The translations under genes and the position numbers were made by a program. This document shows, piece after piece, positions 9,717-17,731 of a stretch of DNA of 64,000 bases (positions are counted from its first letter, which is position 1; the number at the start of each line of letters is the position of its first letter). The stretch lies in the NCBI GenBank assembly GCA_910579135.1, contig CAJTTM010000004.1:1-64000 (forward strand), given 5' to 3'. The stretch is from an uncultured Erysipelotrichales bacterium. Its GTDB lineage: Bacteria > Bacillota_I > Bacilli_A > Erysipelotrichales > Coprobacillaceae. The notes beneath the pieces are model-generated. The model saw nothing but the letters and a program-made list of their open reading frames with translations. It was not told where the DNA came from and did no database searches.

Positions 9717-10289
9717 TTATTGTTCTAAAGAATTTTCAATACGATTTTTAAGCATTTTTAAACGCATGACTTCTCTTGATTGAAATATGATAATAGCTTC
9801 TATTATTCCCTTTACTTCTCTACACACATTAAATCTTAAAGCGTTCTTTGCCATTGATATGGCTCCTTCTTGTTGAGGAATCATTGCGTTAATATAATCC
9901 AAATCAATATTATCACCCATCTGTACATTAATCATTGCATCAACTGAAGTTCTTATAATCGCTTGATAAGCCCTTTGATAATTTAAAATATCATTATTAT
10001 CATTTGTAATTGTAGAACACCTATTAAGTGCTCTTTGCATTGCTTCTACCCCTTCTCCCTCAGTTACAATTATATCTAATGCAATATCTTGTAAATCTTC
10101 ATTTGTTGTATATTGTAATAAATTACGAGACATCTCTATTGCTGCCTCATGATGAGGAATCATTTGCAAAATAAAATTCCTTGAAATACTATTACTTTCA
10201 GGTACATTCATCATATTATCTACCATTTGAGATAAAATTGCATAATATTGTCTTAAATAATCTTGAGTAACATAACTTAAATTATCCAT
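9717..10289 (-). CDS. DUF305 protein with two repeats
   Basis: A 190-residue, mostly helical protein of the DUF305 four-helix (ferritin-like) family. The family word MIPHHEAAIEMSRNLLQYT is at about residue 47, and a second copy, MIPQQEGAISMAKNALRF, at about 139, so the protein is an internal duplication. The second copy has replaced the His-His pair by Gln-Gln. No signal peptide is present, unlike many DUF305 proteins, so it is probably cytoplasmic. Function unknown; metal binding by the first repeat is only a guess. Confidence 0.85.
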   Translation of the reverse strand: MDNLSYVTQDYLRQYYAILSQMVDNMMNVPESNSISRNFILQMIPHHEAAIEMSRNLLQYTTNEDLQDIALDIIVTEGEGVEAMQRALNRCSTITNDNNDILNYQRAYQAIIRTSVDAMINVQMGDNIDLDYINAMIPQQEGAISMAKNALRFNVCREVKGIIEAIIIFQSREVMRLKMLKNRIENSLEQ

Positions 10290-10329
10290 AAGATCTCCTT
10301 TCTTCCTATTATATGCAACTGAGTTAATA

Positions 10330-10358
10330 TTGTGATATTTTTCATTTATTGATATAAT
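10330..10358 (+). promoter_or_regulatory. Promoter of the clostripain-like gene
   Basis: TTGTGA (10330-10335) and TATAAT (10353-10358) are separated by 17 bases, and an AGAGGAG ribosome binding site follows before the ATG at 10,385. Confidence 0.65.
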
Positions 10359-10384
10359 AGTTTTATAAAAAGAGGAGAAGAAAG

Positions 10385-12301
10385 ATGAGGGAATTTAAAA
10401 AAACTATTATTATTTATTTAAGTATCATGTTAACTATCATTTCTGTTGGTTGTTCTTCAAAAGCACAAGGAACAAAAACAGTAATGATTTATATGATTGG
10501 AAGTGATTTGGAAGATCAATATGGGTTTGGTTCTTACAATATTGATGTATTAAAAAATGCTGGAATCGATACTGATACTACCCACGTTGTACTAAAAGTT
10601 GGTGGTTCTCACTCATGGCAAGATAAACAAATCAATAAAGATGGTGGTACATATATTCTTGAAGGTAATCAACTTAAAGAGATAGAAGTAAAAAAAGAAG
10701 ATATGTGTAACCCTAATACATTGAGTCATTTTTTAGAGGAAAGTTATAAAAATTATAAAGCTGATTCTTATGATTTGATTTTATGGGATCATGGTGGTGG
10801 CTCTATTTTAGGATATGGATATGATGAAGTTTATAATAGCACTTTAAAATTAAAGGATATAAAAACAGCTTTAGAAAACAGTCCTTTTTCAAAAGATAAT
10901 AAATTAGAAATTTTAGGATTTGATGCATGTTTGATGTCTTGTGTAGAAACTGGATATGTTTTAAAAGATTATGCGAATTATATGATTGCTTCTCAAGAAA
11001 CAATTCCAGGATATGGATGGGATTATCATTTTCTTAAAGATGTGAATGGTATTACTGACGGCAAAGAAATAAGCGAAGCTGTTATTGATTATTATATTGA
11101 TTTTTATGAGAAAATTTCTAAAAAACAAGATGTTTATTTAGACATGACTCTTTCAGCATTAGATTTAAATAAAATAGCTGATGTGGAAAAAAATCTCAAT
11201 CAATTATTCTCAAAAGTAGATACTTCTTTAAACAATGATTCAACATTTACTTATCTTTCTACAAGTAGAAATGATGTTAAGGAATTTGGAAAGAGTGCAA
11301 ATTATAGTTACGATTTAGTTGATTTAGAAAATCTTGTTAATGAATTTGAAAAAGATTATAAAGATGATGTTTCGACTTTAAAAAAGAGTTTGAATGATAT
11401 GATCATCTATGAAAAAGGTAACGTTGAGAATGCATCTGGTGTTTCTATTTATTATCCATATGAAAATATGAAAAATGTTTCTAACTATTTAGAAGAATAT
11501 AATGAATTCAACTTTGCAAATGAATATTATAAATATTTATTAAATTTTTCAAGTATTGTTGTTAAAGGAAACAAGGAAGAAAGCAAAGCCTTAGAAAACG
11601 CAAAAATTTTAACAGAGAAAAAAGAAAACGCTCATAAATTAACAGTAGAACTTTCTAAAGAAGAAGCAAAGAAATATGCTGCAAGTAAGTATTGTATACT
11701 AACAAAAGCTAAAGATATGAAAGACTGTTATATGCCTGTCTATTGGGATACTGATTTAACATTAAATAACACTACATTATCTGCTAATTATAATAATAAA
11801 GTTATGATGATTTGTTCAGAAAGTGAAAAACATGTAGTTACATTATGGCAATTAGATGCAAACGAAAAATATATACGTTATCAAGTCCCAGCTATCATGT
11901 TTAATTATGGTGAAGACTTTAGTGATTTTAAGATTATTCGTTCTTATTTTATATTAAATGTGGATCGTCAAACATTAGATATTAAATTAGCAGGTGTTGT
12001 CCCTGCCGATGATCTTGAAAATCATTTAGCTGCTAAAAGTTATATAGATATCAATGAATACCAAGAAATTCAATTTATGTCATCTATCATGAAAGTTCAA
12101 TATGATAGTAATGGACATGCAAAATCTATTAGGGATTGGACATCTACAGGAACGATGGAAGGTGTTTCTGTATCAACTAAAGAAAAATTTGAATTTAAAT
12201 TGATGAATATTTCTGAAGGTGATTTTTATGCAACTATAATGATAAAAGACATATATGGTAATTATTATGGTTCAGATATTCAAAAATTCTCAACAAAATA
12301 A
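10385..12301 (+). CDS. Clostripain-family (peptidase C11) lipoprotein
   Basis: A 638-residue surface cysteine peptidase. The N-terminus is a lipoprotein signal with lipobox ISVGC, so Cys23 should be lipidated. The C11 catalytic pair is visible: the His of LILWDHGGGS near residue 138 and the Cys of EILGFDACLMSCVE near 184. SQETIPGYGWDY, another family block, follows. The last 230 residues are a beta-rich region without an assigned domain. C11 enzymes usually cut after Arg or Lys; specificity here is not readable. It is a single-gene unit with its own promoter and terminator. Confidence 0.93.
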   Translation: MREFKKTIIIYLSIMLTIISVGCSSKAQGTKTVMIYMIGSDLEDQYGFGSYNIDVLKNAGIDTDTTHVVLKVGGSHSWQDKQINKDGGTYILEGNQLKEIEVKKEDMCNPNTLSHFLEESYKNYKADSYDLILWDHGGGSILGYGYDEVYNSTLKLKDIKTALENSPFSKDNKLEILGFDACLMSCVETGYVLKDYANYMIASQETIPGYGWDYHFLKDVNGITDGKEISEAVIDYYIDFYEKISKKQDVYLDMTLSALDLNKIADVEKNLNQLFSKVDTSLNNDSTFTYLSTSRNDVKEFGKSANYSYDLVDLENLVNEFEKDYKDDVSTLKKSLNDMIIYEKGNVENASGVSIYYPYENMKNVSNYLEEYNEFNFANEYYKYLLNFSSIVVKGNKEESKALENAKILTEKKENAHKLTVELSKEEAKKYAASKYCILTKAKDMKDCYMPVYWDTDLTLNNTTLSANYNNKVMMICSESEKHVVTLWQLDANEKYIRYQVPAIMFNYGEDFSDFKIIRSYFILNVDRQTLDIKLAGVVPADDLENHLAAKSYIDINEYQEIQFMSSIMKVQYDSNGHAKSIRDWTSTGTMEGVSVSTKEKFEFKLMNISEGDFYATIMIKDIYGNYYGSDIQKFSTK

Positions 12302-12334
12302 CAGTATGGCTAAGGCCATACTGTTTTTATTTTT
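12302..12334 (+). terminator. Terminator after the clostripain-like gene
   Basis: The stem CAGTATGGC / GGCCATACTG (12302-12323) is followed by TTTTTATTTTTT. It starts at the base after the stop codon and reaches into the end of the convergent FNT gene. Confidence 0.88.
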
Positions 12335-13082
12335 TGAGTTTAAAGATATAATAAACTGGTAGAGCCAAAAGAAGGCTTCCTCCTATTATATTCCCAAGTG
12401 TTGAAATAAGCATATGTAAAGGTAATGCACTCCAATTGATTGAAATATTTAATAAAGTCAATCCCATTGAAAATATTCCTGTATTCGCAACACAGTGTTC
12501 AAACCCTGGTAAAACAAATGCCATAACAAGTAACATGATCATATAAAATTTAGTGGTTTCACCTTTAATCTTTATACCACTATATGCTGCCATACATACA
12601 ACAAAATTACAAAGTATAGCTCTTACAAATAACTCTATAACATCAAAACTTAATTTTGCTTCTATAACAGTCCTTAAATAAGGTTCTAATATTTTAGATT
12701 GCGATCCACTCAAAATATAAAGTGCACATATAAAAGCAATTCCAATAATATTTCCAATATAACAAGTTATCCACATAGGTATAATATCTTTTAATTTTAA
12801 TTCACGATTATAAACTGGCATTATTGTTGTAAAACAATTCCCTGTAAATAATTCAGCTCCTAGAAAAATAATAGCTGATAAACCAATACCAAAAGTTGCT
12901 GCTACTGCAATCTTGCCTGCCACCCCTTCTAACATAGCTCCTAAAGTATAAGATAAAATAGCTGCAACCCCTAAATATAACCCAGCCATAATTGATCTTA
13001 GAAAAAATCTTATAGGCTCGTCTTTCATCATATTATATTTTGTTTTCCCTATAGTACTAATTGTTTCAACATCGTTTGACAT
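12327..13082 (-). CDS. Formate/nitrite transporter (FNT) family channel
   Basis: A 251-residue membrane protein with six hydrophobic helices. The FNT hallmark GAELFTGNCFT lies near residue 73 in the second-to-third helix region, and a paired region VLPGFEHCVANTG near 187 is the internal-repeat counterpart. FNT proteins form pentameric channels for formate, nitrite, hydrosulfide or lactate. The exact substrate cannot be told; formate export is common in fermenting Firmicutes. Single gene, convergent with the clostripain-like gene. Confidence 0.92.
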   Translation of the reverse strand: MSNDVETISTIGKTKYNMMKDEPIRFFLRSIMAGLYLGVAAILSYTLGAMLEGVAGKIAVAATFGIGLSAIIFLGAELFTGNCFTTIMPVYNRELKLKDIIPMWITCYIGNIIGIAFICALYILSGSQSKILEPYLRTVIEAKLSFDVIELFVRAILCNFVVCMAAYSGIKIKGETTKFYMIMLLVMAFVLPGFEHCVANTGIFSMGLTLLNISINWSALPLHMLISTLGNIIGGSLLLALPVYYIFKLKK

Positions 13083-13202
13083 ACTTCTTCTCCTTCTATA
13101 AAACCATCATATCATAAAATACAACAATAACCAATATTCATTTTTATTACAAAAGTATTTTGTTTTTAAAAAATATCTTTTATAATAAACAAGGGTGATA
13201 CT

Positions 13203-13961
13203 ATGAAAATATTAGCAAGTGATTTTGATAACACATTATACTTTCATAATAGTATGAAAGAAAATGATTTAAAAGCAATAAAGAAATTTCAAGAAAAAGG
13301 AAATCTTTTTGGAATATGTACTGGTAGAGAAATAAATGGAATCATTGAACCATCAAAAGAATTTGATATTCAATAAGATTTTTATATATGTATAAGTGGT
13401 TCATCAATATTTGATAAAGCTTTAAATGTGATTATAAACAAAAAAATATCTATTGAACTTCTTAAACAAATAAGAGAGTTTATTGGTGAAGATATACACA
13501 TGAGTATTATCTATAATGGAAATATGTACCATTTAGACAAGTATCATTTAAGAGATTATCCAAGCATAGATATAGATACAATTGATGAACTCAATTGTTT
13601 AGAAATTGATGGTTTTTCTCTACATTATCCCCCACATCATATCCAAGAAGCAAGAAATGCGATTATTGATATACATAAAAAATTTAAAGATCAAATTTCA
13701 GCTTTTCAAAATAACGAACATATTGATATGACTGCCTTAGGCTGTTCTAAGAGAGAAGGTATTGAGATTATCAAAAACCATTTTCATATCAAAGATAATC
13801 AAATATATGCAATTGGAGATTCTTTCAATGATTTACCAATGTTTTCGCATGTTCATGAAAGTTTTACTTTTGATTCTTCTGATAAAGAAGTCCAAAGAAA
13901 TGCAAATCATACTGTAAAAAGCATAGCAGAGGCTATTGATTATTTATTAAAAAAGGATTAA
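13203..13961 (+). pseudogene. Cof-type HAD phosphatase gene with one in-frame stop
   Basis: Reading from the ATG at 13,203 (preceded by GGGTGAT), MKILASDFDNTLYFHNS is HAD motif I and CTGREI is motif II. A TAA at 13,374-13,376 (codon 58) then interrupts the frame. The same frame continues as DFYICISGSSIFDKAL and runs to the usual C-terminal IGDSFNDLPMF motif at about 13,815. Homologues commonly have a Tyr or similar residue where the stop sits, so a single base change explains it. Unless the stop is read through or a sequence error, the protein is truncated before its cap domain. Confidence 0.85.
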
Positions 13962-13965
13962 TACA

Positions 13966-13993
13966 AAAACACACATTGAATGTGTGCTTTTTT
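13966..13993 (+). terminator. Terminator between convergent genes
   Basis: Stem CACACAT / ATGTGTG (13970-13976 with 13980-13986), then CTTTTTTTAT. It ends the HAD pseudogene transcript and abuts the stop of the ABC permease. Confidence 0.8.
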
Positions 13994-14790
13994 TATAGAA
14001 ATAAATCTTTATTTTTAAATTGTTTAACTGAAAATAAAAATAATACTATAGAAATAATAAGTAATATTAATATGTTATTTATAGCTTGTGATGTACCACT
14101 CACCAATTCTTTAGCATTAAATAATGTAAGAGGTGTAAAATATTTTAAAAATTCAATTTTATCACTAGCCTGAGATAACATTTGAATTAAAATGAATATA
14201 AAACATAATCCTCCTCCTATTCCTATACTGTATTTTATTTCATTAAATATACATACAGATAGATAACATATGGATAAAAAAAACAAATGTAAAAATAACA
14301 ATCCTGTATTCAAAGCCAAAAACTCATCCAAAGCAATAATCTCTTCAAACATAAAATAACCACATAAATAAACTAATACTCCCGTATAAGCTAATAAAAA
14401 GAATACAAAAATAAACAATGTCATATATTGACTAACAATTATCTCAATCCTTGAATATGATGATGAAAGTAAATAAGCAAATGACTTTTGTTCTATATAT
14501 CTCCCAATCAATCTATAACACATTATCAATGTAAAAACCAAAGGTATAACAATCAAGATAAATCCATATAAATAATTCATTATAAAATCAAGTAGAGTTA
14601 ATCCTGGATCAATCATATTAAATGCTCTAAATAATTCTGGTATACTTTTTGCCATCATATTTAGACTCTTACCAAGCAGTGGATCATACATAGCAACAAT
14701 TATTGAACTATATATTGTAATGATAATTATAAAAATAGCAAATATTTTGTAATTCGCTTTTATTTCCCTTTTTAGCAATGTTTTAATCAT
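13993..14790 (-). CDS. ABC-2 type transporter permease
   Basis: A 265-residue membrane protein with about six hydrophobic helices (for example residues 13-33, 70-95, 120-145, 165-185, 195-215, 235-258) and a short basic N-terminus. It follows its ATPase directly, and the ribosome binding site GGAGG is formed by the last codons of the ATPase gene. That site lies 5 bases before the ATG at 14,790, which is therefore preferred over an in-frame ATG at 14,802. With the upstream TetR and ATPase it forms a three-gene drug- or peptide-export type operon. The substrate is unknown. Confidence 0.85.
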   Translation of the reverse strand: MIKTLLKREIKANYKIFAIFIIIITIYSSIIVAMYDPLLGKSLNMMAKSIPELFRAFNMIDPGLTLLDFIMNYLYGFILIVIPLVFTLIMCYRLIGRYIEQKSFAYLLSSSYSRIEIIVSQYMTLFIFVFFLLAYTGVLVYLCGYFMFEEIIALDEFLALNTGLLFLHLFFLSICYLSVCIFNEIKYSIGIGGGLCFIFILIQMLSQASDKIEFLKYFTPLTLFNAKELVSGTSQAINNILILLIISIVLFLFSVKQFKNKDLFL

Positions 14791-14791
14791 A

Positions 14792-15655
14792 TTATCCTCC
14801 ATAATATTGTAAAAATATTTCTTCTATTGATTGTGAACGTATTAATAATTCATCAATTTTATATTGATGTAATTCCTGTATCAATTCATTAACATCATTA
14901 TAAAATAATGAAACTTTATTTTTATTAAGTATACACTCATACTTTTTACTAAATTGAAGTGCATCTATCTCATTTACAAAAATAATCTCATAATGCTTCT
15001 TTCTTTTATTTTTTATATTCATTATCAATTCATCTGCAATGATTCTTCCTTCTTTAATTACAACGATTCTATCACATGTATTTTCAACTTCTTCAAAAAT
15101 ATGCGAAGACATAAGAATCGTCTTTCCCTCTTTTTTTAACTTTTGAATATATTCTACAAACTTATTTTGCATCAATGGATCTAACCCGCTTGTTGGCTCA
15201 TCTAATATATAGATAGGTACATCTTTCATAAAAGCAATAACAAGCCCTACCTTCTGTTTCATTCCCTTAGACATTTTTTTAATATATTGTTTTGCATCTA
15301 ATTCAAAATATTCAATTAACTCATCAATTCTCAAAAAATCCTTTATTCCTCTCATTTCAGCAATAAAGCGAATAAAATCAATGCCTTTCATATCTTCTAT
15401 AAACGCTATTTCTCCTGGTAAATATCCCAAATACTGAGAAATCTCCTTAGCTTGAGTAAAACAATCCATATCTAATATTTTTACTTTACCATGATCTGCT
15501 TTTATAAAGCCCATCAAATGTCTTATTGTTGTTGTTTTACCACTCCCATTAGGTCCAAGAAAGGCAACAATTTCTCCTTGTTGAAGAGAAAAACTAATAT
15601 CAAATATTCCCTTATAACATCCATAATCCTTTGTAAGCTCATGAATACAAATCAT
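14792..15655 (-). CDS. ABC transporter ATP-binding protein
   Basis: A 287-residue ATPase. Walker A is GPNGSGKTTT near residue 34, the ABC signature KMSKGMKQKVGL near 129, Walker B YILDEPTSGLDP near 150, and SSHIFEEVENTCDRI holds the switch histidine. The last 80 residues form a C-terminal extension typical of BcrA/NatA-type ATPases. The ATG overlaps the tetR stop (ATGA), and the permease follows without a gap, so the three are one transcription unit. Confidence 0.95.
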   Translation of the reverse strand: MICIHELTKDYGCYKGIFDISFSLQQGEIVAFLGPNGSGKTTTIRHLMGFIKADHGKVKILDMDCFTQAKEISQYLGYLPGEIAFIEDMKGIDFIRFIAEMRGIKDFLRIDELIEYFELDAKQYIKKMSKGMKQKVGLVIAFMKDVPIYILDEPTSGLDPLMQNKFVEYIQKLKKEGKTILMSSHIFEEVENTCDRIVVIKEGRIIADELIMNIKNKRKKHYEIIFVNEIDALQFSKKYECILNKNKVSLFYNDVNELIQELHQYKIDELLIRSQSIEEIFLQYYGG

Positions 15656-16272
15656 AAATACTCCTCCTTATAACTCATCTTTTTAAACATATCCACCCAT
15701 ATATTAAACTCATTTATCATTTGATTAATATCTAAAAACTCACCAAATCTCGTCTTTTCCAATAAATATCCCTCCCCCATCCAAAATAACATATATCCTA
15801 TCTTTTCTGGATCATATCCTGGTTTAAATTTATTTTTATCAATATATTGAAAAAAAACATCAAAACAAGTAGATATTGTTTTTACTATCTCTTTATTAAT
15901 TTCTTCACTAATGATTTCTTTTTGAGAAAACATTGCTTTTATTATAAAATTAAGAATAAACGGATATTTTTCTATTAATTCTATCTTTTTACCTGTACCA
16001 TAATTTAATAATTCAAAAAAATCATCTATTTCTTTAATTTCATCTAAATCAATAAACTTAATCATAACCTTTACACAAAAGCGATATAAAAATAAATATA
16101 ATTCCTTTTTATTTACAAAATAATAAAATAATGTTCCTTTAGAAATATTAGCTATTTTAGCTATATCTTCTGTATTGGCTTTCTTATATCCATATTTCCC
16201 AAAACATTCTAGTCCAGCATTTATAATTTTAATTTGTTTTTCTTTTTCTAAATTTAGAAATTTCTCATTCAT
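15652..16272 (-). CDS. TetR-family transcriptional regulator
   Basis: A 206-residue repressor-type protein. The N-terminal helix-turn-helix is clear: IINAGLECFGKYGYKKANTE, then IAKIANISKGTLFYYFVNKK at about residues 30-55. The ligand-binding C-terminal domain is unassigned. The ATG at 16,272 has AGGTGATTAAA before it; a GTG three codons earlier is possible but lacks spacing. As first gene of the ABC operon it probably represses that operon and itself. Confidence 0.92.
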   Translation of the reverse strand: MNEKFLNLEKEKQIKIINAGLECFGKYGYKKANTEDIAKIANISKGTLFYYFVNKKELYLFLYRFCVKVMIKFIDLDEIKEIDDFFELLNYGTGKKIELIEKYPFILNFIIKAMFSQKEIISEEINKEIVKTISTCFDVFFQYIDKNKFKPGYDPEKIGYMLFWMGEGYLLEKTRFGEFLDINQMINEFNIWVDMFKKMSYKEEYL

Positions 16273-16388
16273 TTTAATCACCTACTGTCATTGTAAACCA
16301 TTGACTATTTTTTTCAAGGGTAAGCAATTAATAGTATTAATCATTTATTTTTCTCCTTATTTTTTATATCTGTCAAAATAGCAATTTC

Positions 16389-16417
16389 TTGACTTTCATA
16401 TACAAAAATGTTATCAT
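16389..16417 (+). promoter_or_regulatory. Promoter of the hom-lysC-asd operon
   Basis: TTGACT (16389-16394) and TATCAT (16412-16417) are separated by exactly 17 bases. The inferred start near 16,424 gives a leader RNA of about 150 bases before hom. Confidence 0.75.
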
Positions 16418-16440
16418 TCATACAAATATTAAAGGAGGAC

Positions 16441-16558
16441 GTCTCATGCTTAAAATAATTAACATTTTTACAACCATAATGTTTTGTCAAAAATGTTAAT
16501 ATGAGACTGCCTTTCCATATATTCGTAGTCTCATATTATATGAGACTCTTTTGTTTTT
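16441..16558 (+). promoter_or_regulatory. Leader-peptide transcription attenuator for Asp-family amino acids
   Basis: Four short segments can pair in two mutually exclusive ways. Segment a is GTCTCAT (16441-16447), b is ATATGAGACT (16499-16508), c is AGTCTCATAT (16527-16536), d is ATATGAGACT (16538-16547). The c:d pair followed by CTTTTGTTTTT (16548-16558) is an intrinsic terminator. The b:c pair is the antiterminator, and a:b protects the terminator when nothing is translated. The stop of the leader peptide touches segment b, so a ribosome that finishes the peptide covers b and allows termination, while one stalled at the Ile/Thr codons leaves b free to pair with c. Pairings are seen; the control logic is inferred from classical attenuators. 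Confidence 0.9.
16446..16499 (+). CDS. Leader peptide of the hom operon attenuator
   Basis: A 17-residue peptide, MLKIINIFTTIMFCQKC, preceded by AAAGGAGG 7 bases before its ATG. Ten of the 17 residues after or including the start region are Lys, Ile, Asn, Thr or Met, all members of the aspartate family that the downstream genes help make. The core is ATT AAC ATT TTT ACA ACC ATA ATG. The stop lies directly before the first antiterminator segment, as in known thr and trp leaders. The peptide itself is probably unstable and without another role. Confidence 0.88.
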   Translation: MLKIINIFTTIMFCQKC

Positions 16559-16575
16559 AAGGGAGGATTATCAAT

Positions 16576-17730
16576 ATGAAAATCGGGGTTATTGGTCTAG
16601 GAACTGTAGGTTTTGGTGTGGTAGACATCTTAACTAAAGAAAAGGATAGATTAGAAAAAGAAATTGGTGAAGAAGTTATCATTAAATATGGTTGTTCTTT
16701 AGAAGATGTGACTTTGCCTAAAGGAATTATTTATACAACTGATTTTAATGATGTTATTAATGATGATGAAGTTGATGTTATTGTTGAATTAATTGGTGGT
16801 ACAACGATTGCAAAAACAATTATATTAAAAGCCTTAGAAAAAGGAAAACATGTCGTTACTGCAAATAAAGCTTTAATTGCTCATGATGGAAAAGAAATAT
16901 TTGAAACAGCTAGAAAAAATTATGTCAATATATTCTATGAAGCTGCTGTTGGTGGTGGAATACCTGTTGTTGTTCCTGCAAAAGAAAATATTATTGCAAA
17001 TAATATTCAAAAAATAGAGGGTATCCTTAATGGAACAACAAACTTTATATTAACATTAATGGAAAAAGATAATTTAGATTTTGAAGAAGCATTAACAATA
17101 GCTGATGGTTTAGGATTTGTAGAGGCTGATGCATCTCTTGATTTAGATGGTATTGATGCTGCCCATAAAATTAGTATTCTAGCAATGAATGCTTTCCATC
17201 AATTTATTGATTTTGATAAAATCAAATGTGATGGAATAAGACGAGTAACAAAAAAAGATATGGACTATGCCAAAAAGCTTGGTTATCGTATTAAACTTAT
17301 TGCTCAAGCTAAAAAATTAGAAAATAATATTGGAATTGATGTTTCTCCTACTTTAGTTAGTTTAAAAGACATGGTCGCTAATGTTAATGAAGCATATAAT
17401 GTAGTAGAGATCACTTGTGATTATTTAGAAAATATTCTATTCTATGGTAAAGGTGCAGGGCGATATGTCACTGCAAGTGCTGTTGTTGGTGATATTATTA
17501 AGACCCATCAAAAAGAACTGTGGGATCATGATTATAATCAAGATATGGATATTACTCCTATTACTTATTCTAAGTACTATGTAAGAAGTCCTAAGGCTTT
17601 AGATATTGATTATGAAACTTACTTTTCATTTGGTAAGGAACATGTTTATATTACTAATGAAATCGAATATCAATCACTTGTTGATCAATTGAATAATGAA
17701 GAGTGTCAATTATTTAAAGTGAGGGATTAA
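16576..17730 (+). CDS. hom: Homoserine dehydrogenase
   Basis: Reduces aspartate semialdehyde to homoserine, the branch leading to Thr, Met and Ile. In the 384-residue product the NAD(P)-binding start IGVIGLGTVGFGVVDIL is at residues 3-19, GKHVVTANKALIAHDG near 95, FYEAAVGGGIPVV near 120, GILNGTTNFIL near 147 and ADASLDLDGIDAAHK near 190 (catalytic Asp/Lys region). It is shorter than the usual 400-430 residues and has only a reduced C-terminal region in place of a full ACT domain, so feedback control may be weaker. First structural gene after the attenuator. Confidence 0.96.
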   Translation: MKIGVIGLGTVGFGVVDILTKEKDRLEKEIGEEVIIKYGCSLEDVTLPKGIIYTTDFNDVINDDEVDVIVELIGGTTIAKTIILKALEKGKHVVTANKALIAHDGKEIFETARKNYVNIFYEAAVGGGIPVVVPAKENIIANNIQKIEGILNGTTNFILTLMEKDNLDFEEALTIADGLGFVEADASLDLDGIDAAHKISILAMNAFHQFIDFDKIKCDGIRRVTKKDMDYAKKLGYRIKLIAQAKKLENNIGIDVSPTLVSLKDMVANVNEAYNVVEITCDYLENILFYGKGAGRYVTASAVVGDIIKTHQKELWDHDYNQDMDITPITYSKYYVRSPKALDIDYETYFSFGKEHVYITNEIEYQSLVDQLNNEECQLFKVRD

Positions 17731-17731
17731 G

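Noticed and set aside
9550..9719. A roughly 55-residue membrane-protein-like reading directly after the DUF305 stop (GLIKLGRKEFSCQQYHPLTL near its end).
   Set aside because: It would have to start at a TTG touching the DUF305 stop, has no ribosome binding site and runs into the terminator palindrome. Without homologues it cannot be told from chance.
14954..15673. Plus-strand frames opposite the ABC ATPase and TetR genes.
   Set aside because: They are antisense shadows of well-recognised genes, with no start signals.
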